From Gramella sp. AN32 (GTDB taxonomy: Bacteria; Bacteroidota; Bacteroidia; Flavobacteriales; Flavobacteriaceae), in the NCBI RefSeq assembly GCF_023718305.1, contig NZ_QEYO01000007.1, positions 1 to 64,000 of the forward strand: a DNA stretch of 64,000 nucleotides, read 5' to 3'. The notes under the pieces are model-generated. The model had not been told where the DNA came from. It did no database searches and saw only the letters and a list, made by a program, of their open reading frames with translations. This document shows, piece after piece, positions 20,540-29,400 of the stretch. The translations under genes were made by a program, and so were the position numbers. Position 1 is the first letter of the stretch, and every line of letters starts with the position of its first letter.

Positions 20540-21382
20540 ATGACCGCAAACATCATTTTGGGGATAGGGCTTGAATATGTAGATACCGTATTCCAGACGA
20601 TTCAAAACAGCGACTTCTCACAATATACCATTGTGGGAATGAAAACGCTTGCCGTTCTGTTTTTCCTGGTCAATATCCTTAAAAAATATAATGAAGGTGT
20701 TGCGGATAAGGACGGGTATACTTGGGGATTGAGTCCGGGAGAATTGGCCAAGAATTTTGCAGTCGTTCTCCTAGTAATTTTCTCGACTCAGGTCTTGGGC
20801 TTTTTTGATGCCATCCTCGTGTCCATCGAAGGACAGTATCGGGGAACTGCTCCTGCCTTGTTACCCTTGCAGATGCAGGATATTCCTATTGAAGAGGACG
20901 TTAGTCTAATAGATGCAGCAAAAAATGCAATGACTTTGCTTTATGAAGCTCTGGTTACACCCCTTTTTGGGTTTAAGATATTTGCCTTTATCGTCAGCAT
21001 CATCCTTTGGATTCTGGATCTTTTCATCTATCCGCTATTCTTGGCGGAACGCTTTTTCCTTTTGGGAATTATGCAGGCATTTTTTCCTTTGGTCATCAGT
21101 TTGGCTGTTTTTGAAAAATTCCGCTCCTTGGCCTATACCTTTTTTAAATTGTATGCTGCGGTGTATATGCTGGTACCGGCATTCTTTCTGGTCAATGTTT
21201 TTGTCAATACGCTCTATACGGAAATCAATACCAACTTCTGGAACAACCTTTTTGGTACGGATGTCGGTCAAGGTTTCTTTGCCCCCGTGGTGCAATTGGG
21301 TTCTGTTGGCTTTATCGTGTTCTTGAAATTCAAGTTGTACCGACGTGCCACTTCCTTCACCTTACGACTTTTCACCAACTAA
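20540..21382 (+). CDS. traJ: TraJ-family integral membrane conjugation protein (VirB6-like)
   Basis: This 280-residue protein has at least six hydrophobic segments, including PLFGFKIFAFIVSIILWILDLFIYPLF. It ends in a basic tail (KFKLYRRATSFTLRLF). Size, topology and position match TraJ of CTnDOT-type elements, a polytopic channel part of the inner membrane. It follows traI by 2 bp. Confidence 0.85.
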   Translation: MTANIILGIGLEYVDTVFQTIQNSDFSQYTIVGMKTLAVLFFLVNILKKYNEGVADKDGYTWGLSPGELAKNFAVVLLVIFSTQVLGFFDAILVSIEGQYRGTAPALLPLQMQDIPIEEDVSLIDAAKNAMTLLYEALVTPLFGFKIFAFIVSIILWILDLFIYPLFLAERFFLLGIMQAFFPLVISLAVFEKFRSLAYTFFKLYAAVYMLVPAFFLVNVFVNTLYTEINTNFWNNLFGTDVGQGFFAPVVQLGSVGFIVFLKFKLYRRATSFTLRLFTN

Positions 21383-21392
21383 TCGAACATCT

Positions 21393-22016
21393 ATGAAAAC
21401 ACCTTATAAAAACATCTATGCCATTCTAAAATTAAACAAGTTCATTGTTTTGGCGGTTATTATATGTGCCACACTCTTGGGCATATTTTCGGTTATAATG
21501 GCTTTTAATATGCACAGGAAAGCATTGAACAGTGCCTTTGCCATCAACACCGATGGCAGTATTATTCCTTTAAAATTGGTTACTCAAAAGGAAAATTTTA
21601 AAGTGGAGGCTTTGGCACACCTGGAACTGTTCCACACCTATTTCTATAATATCGATGCGAGCAATTATGAAAAGAACCTAAAAAAAGCCCTTTGGTTGGG
21701 TAATAGCTCCGTAGACAATCTTTATCGGCAAAAGAAAGCGGATGGGGTGTATAATCGCCTTCTGCAATATTCCTTGGTACAAAAAGTACTGCGTATCGAT
21801 TCTCAAATTGCGGAAAAGAATGATACTTATAGCTTCCGAACGGTTACCCTATTTGAAATCAATCGAGGGTCGATAATCGACACCTACGAACTGGTTTCCA
21901 CCGGAAACCTGATTACGGTTGACCGAAACTTTCCTAACAATCCACACGGACTGTTGATTACAGATTACTTCGAGAACACTTTAAAAAAACAATCCAATGA
22001 AAGCAGAAAAGAATAA
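21393..22016 (+). CDS. traK: TraK-family conjugation protein (VirB8-like)
   Basis: The protein is 207 residues from the ATG at 21393. It has a short cytoplasmic start, one membrane segment (KFIVLAVIICATLLGIFSVI, about residues 16-35) and a periplasmic domain. This is the VirB8/TraK layout. It overlaps traM by 20 bp. Confidence 0.88.
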   Translation: MKTPYKNIYAILKLNKFIVLAVIICATLLGIFSVIMAFNMHRKALNSAFAINTDGSIIPLKLVTQKENFKVEALAHLELFHTYFYNIDASNYEKNLKKALWLGNSSVDNLYRQKKADGVYNRLLQYSLVQKVLRIDSQIAEKNDTYSFRTVTLFEINRGSIIDTYELVSTGNLITVDRNFPNNPHGLLITDYFENTLKKQSNESRKE

Positions 22017-22926
22017 AATAGTATTTGCAGCCGTACTTGCCGTACTGTTCATTTTCCTGATATCATACTCCCTTATGATAATGGGTGATGACGATAGTGA
22101 AAATGAGAACCTTGAACAGACCTTGATCCCAGAATTGGAACAGAACCAAAAGGAATATGACTCAAAATTGGATGCCATCAATGATCTAAAAGAAGTGCGA
22201 GAAACCAACGCACCGAGTATCTATGATGAAAAGATGATAGATTCGCTCGGGTTCTATAATCGAGATTTGCCCGAAATGGAAAAAGAACGCATAGTAGACA
22301 GCATTTACGCTGCTGGAAAAATTAAATATTCAGCTACGTCCTACGAACATATCGGCAAAAAAAGAACTGCTCCAAAGAACGAAAAGGAAATTGATTCCAC
22401 GGAACTGAAGAAAGAACAAAAAATTGCAGCCAAAGAGCTGGGTCTGGAGCATCAACTGTTTTTCGCAGCTGCTCCCAAGAAAAATGAGCTATCGATTTTG
22501 GGTAGTACGGACAAAATGATGTATGCGGTTGTGGATGGAGACCAAGTGGTACAGGCCAATTCCAGATTGCGGATGCGTCTGGTTCAGGACGCAGTCATTA
22601 ATAATAAAAAAGTATCAAAAAACACACCTATTTATGGGTTTATCAGTTTTCAACCCAATCGTGCCTTGATTACGATTGAAAATATCCAAAACCATCCCAC
22701 CAGTTTAAAAGCTTTTGACCTCCAAGATGGCAGCGAAGGGATTTATGTAGAAAACAATTTTCGTGCAGACGCCACCAGTGAGGTTTTAGATGACATTATA
22801 GGTGACATCAATATCCCTAGTGTACCACAAGTCGGTGGAATCACAAAAGTACTAAAGCGCAATAATCGAAAAGTAAAGGTGACCGTACTCAATAATTACC
22901 AACTGCTATTAAAACCTAAACTATAA
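21997..22926 (+). CDS. traM: TraM-family conjugation protein (VirB10-like)
   Basis: This 309-residue protein has one N-terminal membrane segment (residues 8-29) and a long charged periplasmic linker. The C-terminal domain typical of TraM starts near MYAVVDGDQVVQANSRLRMRL. In the channel it would link the inner and outer membranes. It overlaps traK and is followed 31 bp later by traN. Confidence 0.88.
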   Translation: MKAEKNKIVFAAVLAVLFIFLISYSLMIMGDDDSENENLEQTLIPELEQNQKEYDSKLDAINDLKEVRETNAPSIYDEKMIDSLGFYNRDLPEMEKERIVDSIYAAGKIKYSATSYEHIGKKRTAPKNEKEIDSTELKKEQKIAAKELGLEHQLFFAAAPKKNELSILGSTDKMMYAVVDGDQVVQANSRLRMRLVQDAVINNKKVSKNTPIYGFISFQPNRALITIENIQNHPTSLKAFDLQDGSEGIYVENNFRADATSEVLDDIIGDINIPSVPQVGGITKVLKRNNRKVKVTVLNNYQLLLKPKL

Positions 22927-22957
22927 GCTCATACTGGGCATTTTAAAACGCACTCTT

Positions 22958-23791
22958 ATGAAAAATCATCTATTTATTTCCGCCTTTATCTTGGTTTCCA
23001 CATTTACTAAAGCACAAAATACTATAGTACTGGATACCATTTATGCCAATGACCAAAAGAATGTCGCGCTATTCTTTCCTGAACCCATCCGCCAGGGCAT
23101 AACCGGATCGGATAATTTTGTGTTCACCTATAATCGGGAAAAAGAACAACATTTAGGACTTTTGCAGGCAAAACCCGGAAAGGAAAGTAACTTACTGGTC
23201 GTCAATAGAGATGGTTCGGTTTTCTCCTATATTATAAAATATAAGGAGCGACTATCTAAACTAAATTATTTTATCCCGATGTCAAGTAGCATCGGGAATG
23301 AAAGGCCGATAGCGAACGACTCGATAAAAGTTGCCAATTCTGAATTCAGTATTGCAAACAGAGAGCATTATTATAAAAGATTCTGCTCTTACCTTCTTGA
23401 TAGAAAACAACGTATTGGTCGGATCAAAAAACGCAAGGAGGGCGTCGCTTTGAGTGTTGAAAACATTGTTTTTGACAAAGATGGGCTCTATTTCTTAATC
23501 CAAATAAAGAACAGTTCCAGCTTGGATTATGACTTGAATTTCCTGAACCTTTCCATAGAAACTAGACAGAAAGGCAAAAAGAAATCCTTGCAGAAATTAT
23601 ATCAAGGACCTTTGTTCCAATATAATGTACCTTCCAGAATTGCTAAAAACGAAACCGTGAGATTGGTGTATGTTTTGCCTAAATTTTCATTGTCCAATGA
23701 ACGTAGAGCTGTTTTGGAGCTGAACGAGAAGGGTGGCGAACGAAATATAATACTGAGCATATCCCATAGATATATCAATAATCCAAATTAA
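22958..23791 (+). CDS. traN: TraN-family conjugation protein (DUF4138, VirB9-like)
   Basis: This 277-residue protein has a signal peptide (to FTKAQ). The beta-rich DUF4138 domain opens with VALFFPEPIRQGITGSDNFVFTYN and binds the outer-membrane side of the channel. It is the last intact tra gene. Only 7 bp later comes a broken lipoprotein frame and then the convergent defence operon. Confidence 0.88.
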   Translation: MKNHLFISAFILVSTFTKAQNTIVLDTIYANDQKNVALFFPEPIRQGITGSDNFVFTYNREKEQHLGLLQAKPGKESNLLVVNRDGSVFSYIIKYKERLSKLNYFIPMSSSIGNERPIANDSIKVANSEFSIANREHYYKRFCSYLLDRKQRIGRIKKRKEGVALSVENIVFDKDGLYFLIQIKNSSSLDYDLNFLNLSIETRQKGKKKSLQKLYQGPLFQYNVPSRIAKNETVRLVYVLPKFSLSNERRAVLELNEKGGERNIILSISHRYINNPN

Positions 23792-23798
23792 TAATATT

Positions 23799-23929
23799 AT
23801 GAAAAAAATTGTCATTTGTTCATTCGTACTTTTTTCATTTCCTGTTCAGAAAACAAGAAGATGGCCAATGAAAGGCTACACCTAATGGGCTTAAGCATAA
23901 GGGGACTTTATAAAAAAATCATCTTATAG
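23799..23929 (+). pseudogene. Frame-broken small lipoprotein after traN
   Basis: The ATG opens a lipoprotein signal (MKKIVICSFVLF) that leaves frame at a run of six T and stops at 23883. One extra T would restore FFISCSENKKMANERLHL and an end at 23929, with a perfect lipobox Cys. The restored product would be only about 43 residues. It also overlaps the convergent qatD end by 11 bp. It may be the remnant of a further tra gene cut off by the defence cargo, a phase-variable gene, or a sequencing error. Confidence 0.6.
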
Positions 23930-24647
23930 TAGATAAAAGATTTTTAAAATTATCATTTACAATTTTATTGGCTTCAGAATAAGAACAGTTCCACAATTGC
24001 GATAAATAAATAATTATTTCCTTCACATCGCTAGATTTAACAGGTTTGCCTTTAATTTCCACAAAAGGGCCATCAGTTTCGGTTAAAATTTTATTTCGAG
24101 GAATTTTAGAAATTCTAGCTTGACCGGCTTTACTTTTAATCATAGCATTATTTATAGAAAAAAAATAGCCAGAATTTGCAATTTCTAGTATAAGTTTAAT
24201 TGGACCCGAATACCAATGGAATATAGCTCCTTTTGCCTTAAATTCGATTAAATGGGATAGTACTTCTCGTTCGGCCTTTCTTGAATGAATGCTAAGTATT
24301 TTTTTTTTATCCTGAATCAATTTTAATATTTTACGAAAACTGCTAACCTGTATATCTTTTGTTGAAAGACCCTCTCTAGAAAAGTCCAAACCCACTTCGC
24401 CAATATAACTAGTGATATCAACCAATCTTGTAAACGACGGAAATTCCTTGAAGTGATTTTCCGCATATAGTGGATGCATTCCTAGCGCCAATCTAATTCT
24501 CTTTAAAGATTTGAAATATGGTATTCCCATCTCGAAATGACTTGGAAGATTAGTCACTGATATTACGGTAATTCCCTGTTTATCTAATTCTCTGAGAAGT
24601 TTTTCAGGATTGGGGTATAAATCAATATGACAATGAGTGTCAATCAT
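23919..24647 (-). CDS. qatD: QatD, TatD-family nuclease of the Qat defence system
   Basis: This 242-residue TatD-like metal-dependent hydrolase carries the metal-binding set: DTHCHIDLY at the N terminus, GEVGLDF, LSIHSRKAE, IFHWYSG and TETDGPF. TatD proteins are DNases or related phosphoesterases. Here it is the last gene of qatABCD, joined to qatC by an ATGA overlap. In Qat systems it is needed for phage defence (family knowledge). The motifs look intact. Confidence 0.9.
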   Translation of the reverse strand: MIDTHCHIDLYPNPEKLLRELDKQGITVISVTNLPSHFEMGIPYFKSLKRIRLALGMHPLYAENHFKEFPSFTRLVDITSYIGEVGLDFSREGLSTKDIQVSSFRKILKLIQDKKKILSIHSRKAEREVLSHLIEFKAKGAIFHWYSGPIKLILEIANSGYFFSINNAMIKSKAGQARISKIPRNKILTETDGPFVEIKGKPVKSSDVKEIIIYLSQLWNCSYSEANKIVNDNFKNLLSTIR

Positions 24648-26017
24648 CGGATTTTAAGTATTTCTTTCAGTTGGTCATTACCTTTATCACGAATCCAATT
24701 TAAAATCTCAACCCTTGAAGTATGTACTAGTTTAGCATATGCATCAAGATCCGACATTTCAATACTACCATTTACTAGCAGATTCCGTTTAATATCTTTT
24801 AAACTGATAGATGTTCCAAGGTAATCAAATAAAGCTCTTATATCAGGTTTAGCATCTTTTATGCTTCTTATGGATAATAAGTCATTTCCATAAGTATCAG
24901 TATCCCAACCTCTTTTGTGCAATGCCGCCCTTCTATAAATACAGGGCATACAAATTCCGCATTGCTTTGCGTTACGATTTTCCCAATGGGTTTTGTGACC
25001 TCTTTTACCGCAAGAAACGGAAAGTGGATATGTTTTTTGAAGTATGACTGTGTTATCACATTCAACGACCATTTTCCCTTTAGTATCCAAATTGAAGGGA
25101 TTAATTAAAGAAACATTCAAATTGGCTATTGCTAATGATTCTTGCAGCTTTCTAAAAAAGTACGGGTGAGTCGTTCTGGTACTTAATGAACTTGTCCTTG
25201 ATTTGGTCAAAGGATGGTTCAAAGAAATAGTACCATTCTCTGGAATTAAAATTGTGTTTGAGGACGGCACTTTGTTCAAAAGGTAAGTCGCTATTCCTAT
25301 AAATAGAATTGATCTACTCCTCTGATTAGTATCCCTGGTTATTTCATCTCCATTAGTATATGTTTGGGAAATACCAATCGTGGCTCTGATATGCTTATAT
25401 CTATTAACAAAATTTTTGTAGAATTCATTTAGAATAAGATTTTGGTCTTTTTTAGGACCATTATAAGCAGGGTCAAAATGGGACACAAGTAATCCTATAT
25501 TGTCATTATCTATTTTATTCAACATATTAATCACTCCTATTAATGAGTCAAGACCACCAGAAAATAAGCTTACAAACTCAATATGGGAATAATTATATTC
25601 TGGTATTTTACTTTTCCAGCGTTTCTTCTTTGGTAAATAAAGCACTTTTACTTCTAATTGTCTGAAAGCAATAGACCAAGTGTCCCCAGTTAGAAAATTA
25701 AGAGTTTCTTCAAGTTGAGGAATGGCAGGTTCCCAATAATCGATATTATTTACGGGAAATTCGATTTCAATCTCCCTAGTCCAACCATTATACGAGTACA
25801 GTTTTCGTGCAAGTAAATCATCTGTTCCATATACGATTGCAGCAATTAGAAAAAAGTCAAAACCTGTTGATGATGTTTCTTTAGTAAAATCATATAAACT
25901 GTGAAAATGAGCTATATTTAATTGTACCTTTTTCTGCGCCCCGTTAATCTCCTGACATAAGAATGTCTCCGAAAATTGGCCATTTTTTGCGGGATTTATT
26001 TCTACATTAATTTTCAT
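24644..26017 (-). CDS. qatC: QatC, QueC-like PP-loop protein of the Qat defence system
   Basis: The protein is 457 residues from the ATG at 26017 (a TTG lies six bases upstream). The PP-loop SGGLDS is at residues 153-158. A zinc site of four Cys (C-x16-C-x2-C-x2-C, about residues 336-359) matches QueC, the enzyme that makes 7-cyano-7-deazaguanine. Housekeeping QueC is about half this length, and the 150-residue N-terminal extension is typical of QatC. It overlaps qatB by 11 bp and qatD by 4 bp. A nucleotide- or protein-modifying reaction is expected, but the target is not known from this sequence. Confidence 0.92.
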   Translation of the reverse strand: MKINVEINPAKNGQFSETFLCQEINGAQKKVQLNIAHFHSLYDFTKETSSTGFDFFLIAAIVYGTDDLLARKLYSYNGWTREIEIEFPVNNIDYWEPAIPQLEETLNFLTGDTWSIAFRQLEVKVLYLPKKKRWKSKIPEYNYSHIEFVSLFSGGLDSLIGVINMLNKIDNDNIGLLVSHFDPAYNGPKKDQNLILNEFYKNFVNRYKHIRATIGISQTYTNGDEITRDTNQRSRSILFIGIATYLLNKVPSSNTILIPENGTISLNHPLTKSRTSSLSTRTTHPYFFRKLQESLAIANLNVSLINPFNLDTKGKMVVECDNTVILQKTYPLSVSCGKRGHKTHWENRNAKQCGICMPCIYRRAALHKRGWDTDTYGNDLLSIRSIKDAKPDIRALFDYLGTSISLKDIKRNLLVNGSIEMSDLDAYAKLVHTSRVEILNWIRDKGNDQLKEILKIR

Positions 26018-26753
26018 CTTCAAATACTTTTAACACATCTTCTTGAATATTCTTAATAAGCCTATCTCCATCATCACCACCCCAATCTATTTTGTCTAAA
26101 GAATTCGTCTTGTTCATTTCAGCTAGGCTAGAATTTATAAAGTCTTTAATCTGCTTAAAAAGACTTGAGCATTCCGTTTTTCCTTTACTTTCCACTAACT
26201 TTTCATAAAACATTATTGACAAATGTTCTAAAATATAATGACTGAAGTACTTAATTATTACTTCTTCCAGAGACTCACTATCAAGGGTCGTTTTTAAGGA
26301 TATTTCTAAATCCTCTGCGGTTTCAGCCCCAGCGGCTAATTCTTCCAGTAATTTTCGGGTGGCTTCCTTGGCAGCGCTATCGTCAATGGTAGAGGCAGGA
26401 CCGCTACAATATTCTATGAGATGGTTAATAATATCTTCAGCGGATTTACTTTTTAAATCCGTTAGACCAATTGAGTTTAGGGCTTCTGAAAGATTACCTC
26501 CATTAGATGAAAAACTACCTAAAAACCTTCCGATATTCTTGGCATTTCTAATGCCGCTTCGACCTGCGATGCGAGAATTACCTCTTCCCGCTCTTTTTGA
26601 ACCGCCAACCACTCTAACAAATTTCCCTGCTATATTTCTAAGGTTGTCAGTAGGTATCTTCGCCGTTGTACAATTTCGTGTAACCTCACTACTAAGTTCT
26701 CCCCACTGAGGTTGACCTTTAACAGAAGCTGAATATGATTTTGATGTTCCCAT
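26007..26753 (-). CDS. qatB: QatB, conserved Qat component
   Basis: This 248-residue protein begins MGTSKSYSAS, the characteristic QatB N terminus that exposes Gly after Met removal. A Gly/Arg-rich stretch follows (GGSKRAGRGNSRIAGRSG, about residues 50-67), then a mostly helical acidic C-terminal half. No known catalytic motif is present. Being encoded with QatC suggests it is the partner or substrate of the QueC-like protein. That is inference. Confidence 0.88.
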   Translation of the reverse strand: MGTSKSYSASVKGQPQWGELSSEVTRNCTTAKIPTDNLRNIAGKFVRVVGGSKRAGRGNSRIAGRSGIRNAKNIGRFLGSFSSNGGNLSEALNSIGLTDLKSKSAEDIINHLIEYCSGPASTIDDSAAKEATRKLLEELAAGAETAEDLEISLKTTLDSESLEEVIIKYFSHYILEHLSIMFYEKLVESKGKTECSSLFKQIKDFINSSLAEMNKTNSLDKIDWGGDDGDRLIKNIQEDVLKVFEDEN

Positions 26754-26755
26754 AC

Positions 26756-28621
26756 TTATTTTTTAAATGCCTTTGCTACCTTGGAGTTAGAAGTTGATAA
26801 TAATTCTGAAAGAAAGTCTCCCAGAACTGGATTATTCTTGAGACTTCTCAAATCAACGCCAATAGCAGGCGGTATTTTTTCCAAATCTATTAGGTTAAGC
26901 AAATATTTATATGACTCCTCAGAACCTCTTACACCTTCTTCTATCATAAATTGAAAAAGTTTATATGAAAGGGTACTTTCTTGATTTCTTTGTGCCATAG
27001 CTACGGCGAACTCAAGGAACTGATTTAATTCCGATTCGTTTAGTAACATAACATCTTTTTTGATTATCGCCTTTGTTGCTTTAACCGGCAACCCTTCTTG
27101 GTTCAACTTATTATAGGTGGATTTTATAATTGGCGGAATTAGACTTGCTCCAGAAATAGTAGATGAGATATTATCTCTTGAAATCCAATAATAATCACGA
27201 AGGTCGATTTCGCACAAAGCTGGTTCTACCTTTAACCACTGTATTACTTTATCCTTATTCCAATTACTATAATCTCCTTTGGTCAAAAACTCTTTGAAAT
27301 CAGTTTCAGAATATTCCGAACACTTATTTTCTAGCTCCAAAATTTGATCTGGTCTGCCCTCTTTGGTAGATTGCCATTCATATAGTTTAAGGAATAATGG
27401 TAACTCTGTATATTCAAGAATCATAAGTTTAGCTAGAACAGATTCATCAAACCCAGAGATGTTAGCGACTTTAGCCAATCTATTTCTTAATATAAAAGTG
27501 TTTAGAAAACGCTTTATCTGTCGTGGATTTCCGTAAAGGCTTTGTGTTATTATAGATGATAATGCAGGAAGAGAACCCAAACTTTTTGAAAGTTTTTCAT
27601 AATCATCAGGACCTATTACTTCTTTAATATTGGTCAGACCAAAAACGCTATATCGATTTTTTTCGCGATATTCATTAAATGTATCTAAAACTTTTTGAAA
27701 TATCTTCAGATCTAATTCTCTTTTGCATATTAATAAGGAGATATAAGTTTCAACTTCAGAATCTGATAGCTTTGGCAAATAATAAGGTATTTGAATAAGT
27801 TTTTCTAAATAGTCATCAACAACTCTATTTGTGGTACCAGGCTCTACATCTCTTACCTTAAATCTATGTGAAATAGCGTGTCTAACAATTCGTGGATCTG
27901 CACCTATAATAAATGCTGTATTCTCTACATTAAGAAAAAGTTTAATCGCTTCAAGGTTTTCAATAATTCTATCCGGCTGACAACGATCCAAATCATCAAT
28001 GATTATTACCAGCTTACTTATTTTCGATTCCTTAATTAACTCTTTAAAATTTTCTCGAAATTCCCTGACTAGCATTGAAGGATCATCTTTCGGTAAATCC
28101 TCCACCAAAGATTTAAGAAAATTTTCTGCTCCATCTCCTTGAAGGTTTTCAATAATATGAGAACCATCTATTTTTGATAGTTTTCCCGCCAAAAAAGGCA
28201 AGATCGAAACTCCTCCTGTAAAATAGGCGTCTGCAACTGGAAGTGCTATATTTTTGAAACCAAGCCCCAAAATGCGCATCCAATTAACCGATTTAATCAA
28301 TTTTTTGGCTTTTTGTTTTATTTCAGGGGTAAATCTTTTATTCTCCTCAAATTCTTTTATAATTGATTCCAAAAGAGCTGCCTTTGCATCGTCATATCCC
28401 TCGAAAAGCCAACCATTAAAATAGAGCACAAACGTTCCGTCCTCTTCTTGCTTTAAATGATTACTTAATATTTTTAGAATACTAGACTTGCCACTTCCCC
28501 AATCCCCAAAGATGCCCATTGTAATTGGCAATAAATCTGGATCGTTAATGACCTCTGCAATTAAATCTGCGTGTACTTTAAAACCTAGAAGGTCTTCGGT
28601 TGTTTCATTATCTGACCACAT
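26756..28621 (-). CDS. qatA: QatA, KAP-family P-loop ATPase
   Basis: This 621-residue protein has Walker A GDWGSGKSS (residues 39-47), the KAP-specific FNGWLFEGYDDAK that follows, and Walker B LVIIIDDLDR (204-213). A hydrophobic stretch near residues 115-150 lies where KAP proteins insert membrane helices. It is the first gene of qatABCD, and qatB starts 2 bp after its stop. It probably senses infection or drives the response with ATP. A perfect 9-bp dyad lies 36 bp upstream of its start. Confidence 0.92.
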   Translation of the reverse strand: MWSDNETTEDLLGFKVHADLIAEVINDPDLLPITMGIFGDWGSGKSSILKILSNHLKQEEDGTFVLYFNGWLFEGYDDAKAALLESIIKEFEENKRFTPEIKQKAKKLIKSVNWMRILGLGFKNIALPVADAYFTGGVSILPFLAGKLSKIDGSHIIENLQGDGAENFLKSLVEDLPKDDPSMLVREFRENFKELIKESKISKLVIIIDDLDRCQPDRIIENLEAIKLFLNVENTAFIIGADPRIVRHAISHRFKVRDVEPGTTNRVVDDYLEKLIQIPYYLPKLSDSEVETYISLLICKRELDLKIFQKVLDTFNEYREKNRYSVFGLTNIKEVIGPDDYEKLSKSLGSLPALSSIITQSLYGNPRQIKRFLNTFILRNRLAKVANISGFDESVLAKLMILEYTELPLFLKLYEWQSTKEGRPDQILELENKCSEYSETDFKEFLTKGDYSNWNKDKVIQWLKVEPALCEIDLRDYYWISRDNISSTISGASLIPPIIKSTYNKLNQEGLPVKATKAIIKKDVMLLNESELNQFLEFAVAMAQRNQESTLSYKLFQFMIEEGVRGSEESYKYLLNLIDLEKIPPAIGVDLRSLKNNPVLGDFLSELLSTSNSKVAKAFKK

Positions 28622-28656
28622 ATATTGCCATTAAAATTTATATCACAATATAACGA

Positions 28657-28678
28657 TATTGTTAAATTTTTAACAATA
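28657..28678. promoter_or_regulatory. 9-bp dyad upstream of qatA
   Basis: TATTGTTAA and TTAACAATA form a perfect inverted repeat with a 4-base spacer, 36 bp upstream of the qatA start. TAACGATA occurs on both sides (28651 and 28683). It looks like an operator in the qat promoter. No dedicated regulator gene is adjacent. Confidence 0.5.
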
Positions 28679-28923
28679 AATGTAACGATAAATTTTAAAT
28701 GAGCTTTTATTAGGTTGGGAAGTCACACCGTCTTCTTCTTAAGCTGTCCTTACACCATCTATAGTAATTATATTACCAGCAAAAATGATTCTTAAAAAGT
28801 TATCGGAGAAATTGAAACTTTATTTTCCATAATACTGTAGTATAGAGGGGTACAAAACCCAAATGCTCTACTAATTCCAAATCTTTATGAAGCGTTTAGC
28901 TTTTATATGTTACCATTTGGCTT
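28679..28923. other. Gene-free gap between the qat operon and the P-loop gene
   Basis: About 245 bp upstream of the qat promoter and downstream of the P-loop gene end. I see no ORF with protein-like features, no RNA gene and no strong terminator here. It may be a decayed junction between separately acquired cargo blocks. Confidence 0.4.
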
Positions 28924-29400
28924 TTATCCGATATTAAATGGATTGCTCTTCAAAACGTGGTTAATTAAATTGTCCATATTGTCAGCAAACCATTTCAACG
29001 GTTTTGTTCTGTACTTTTTTATCCGGGTGATTTTTGCAAAAGGAATTTCTAAAATTTTATCATCCTGTCTGTTCAATTTCATAATCTTGAAAAACTCTTT
29101 TCTTGGATAATAATCGTCATCTCTAACTGAAGTAATGAGAATATTGCACCTAACATTTGCGTCAAAAAAGTCTTTAAATGCTTTAATAATATCTTCCGTA
29201 TCTGTGGCCGAATTGATTATTACCGTAACTCTTTTTCCATTATTATCTATTCCGTCCAAAACAACCATAAAATCTTTAAAAGACAATGGAATTGAACCTT
29301 TGATAACTTTAAATCCTTTTGTTTGTAAAGTGTGCGCTATTTTGTAAATCGCTTGACTTTTACCAGTATTTTGAGCTCCACCGATTAGAAGAATATTCAT
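28924..29400 (-). CDS. Small P-loop NTPase
   Basis: This 158-residue protein begins MNILLIGGAQNTGKSQA, with a clear Walker A (GAQNTGKS, residues 8-15). LDGIDNN and VTVIINSATDTEDI are candidates for the Walker B strand and a switch region. The C terminus is basic (KITRIKKYRTKPLKW). No named family is recognised. Its ATG overlaps the stop of the GIY-YIG gene as TAATG, so the two are translationally coupled. A nucleotide-driven partner of the nuclease is the simplest guess. Confidence 0.7.
   Translation of the reverse strand: MNILLIGGAQNTGKSQAIYKIAHTLQTKGFKVIKGSIPLSFKDFMVVLDGIDNNGKRVTVIINSATDTEDIIKAFKDFFDANVRCNILITSVRDDDYYPRKEFFKIMKLNRQDDKILEIPFAKITRIKKYRTKPLKWFADNMDNLINHVLKSNPFNIG

Noticed and set aside
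23919..24647. Ordinary chromosomal tatD
   Set aside because: The ATGA overlap with qatC and the gene order make it the fourth Qat gene.
24644..26017. Housekeeping queC for queuosine synthesis
   Set aside because: The protein is twice the normal length, no queD or queE is near, and it overlaps genes of the Qat set.
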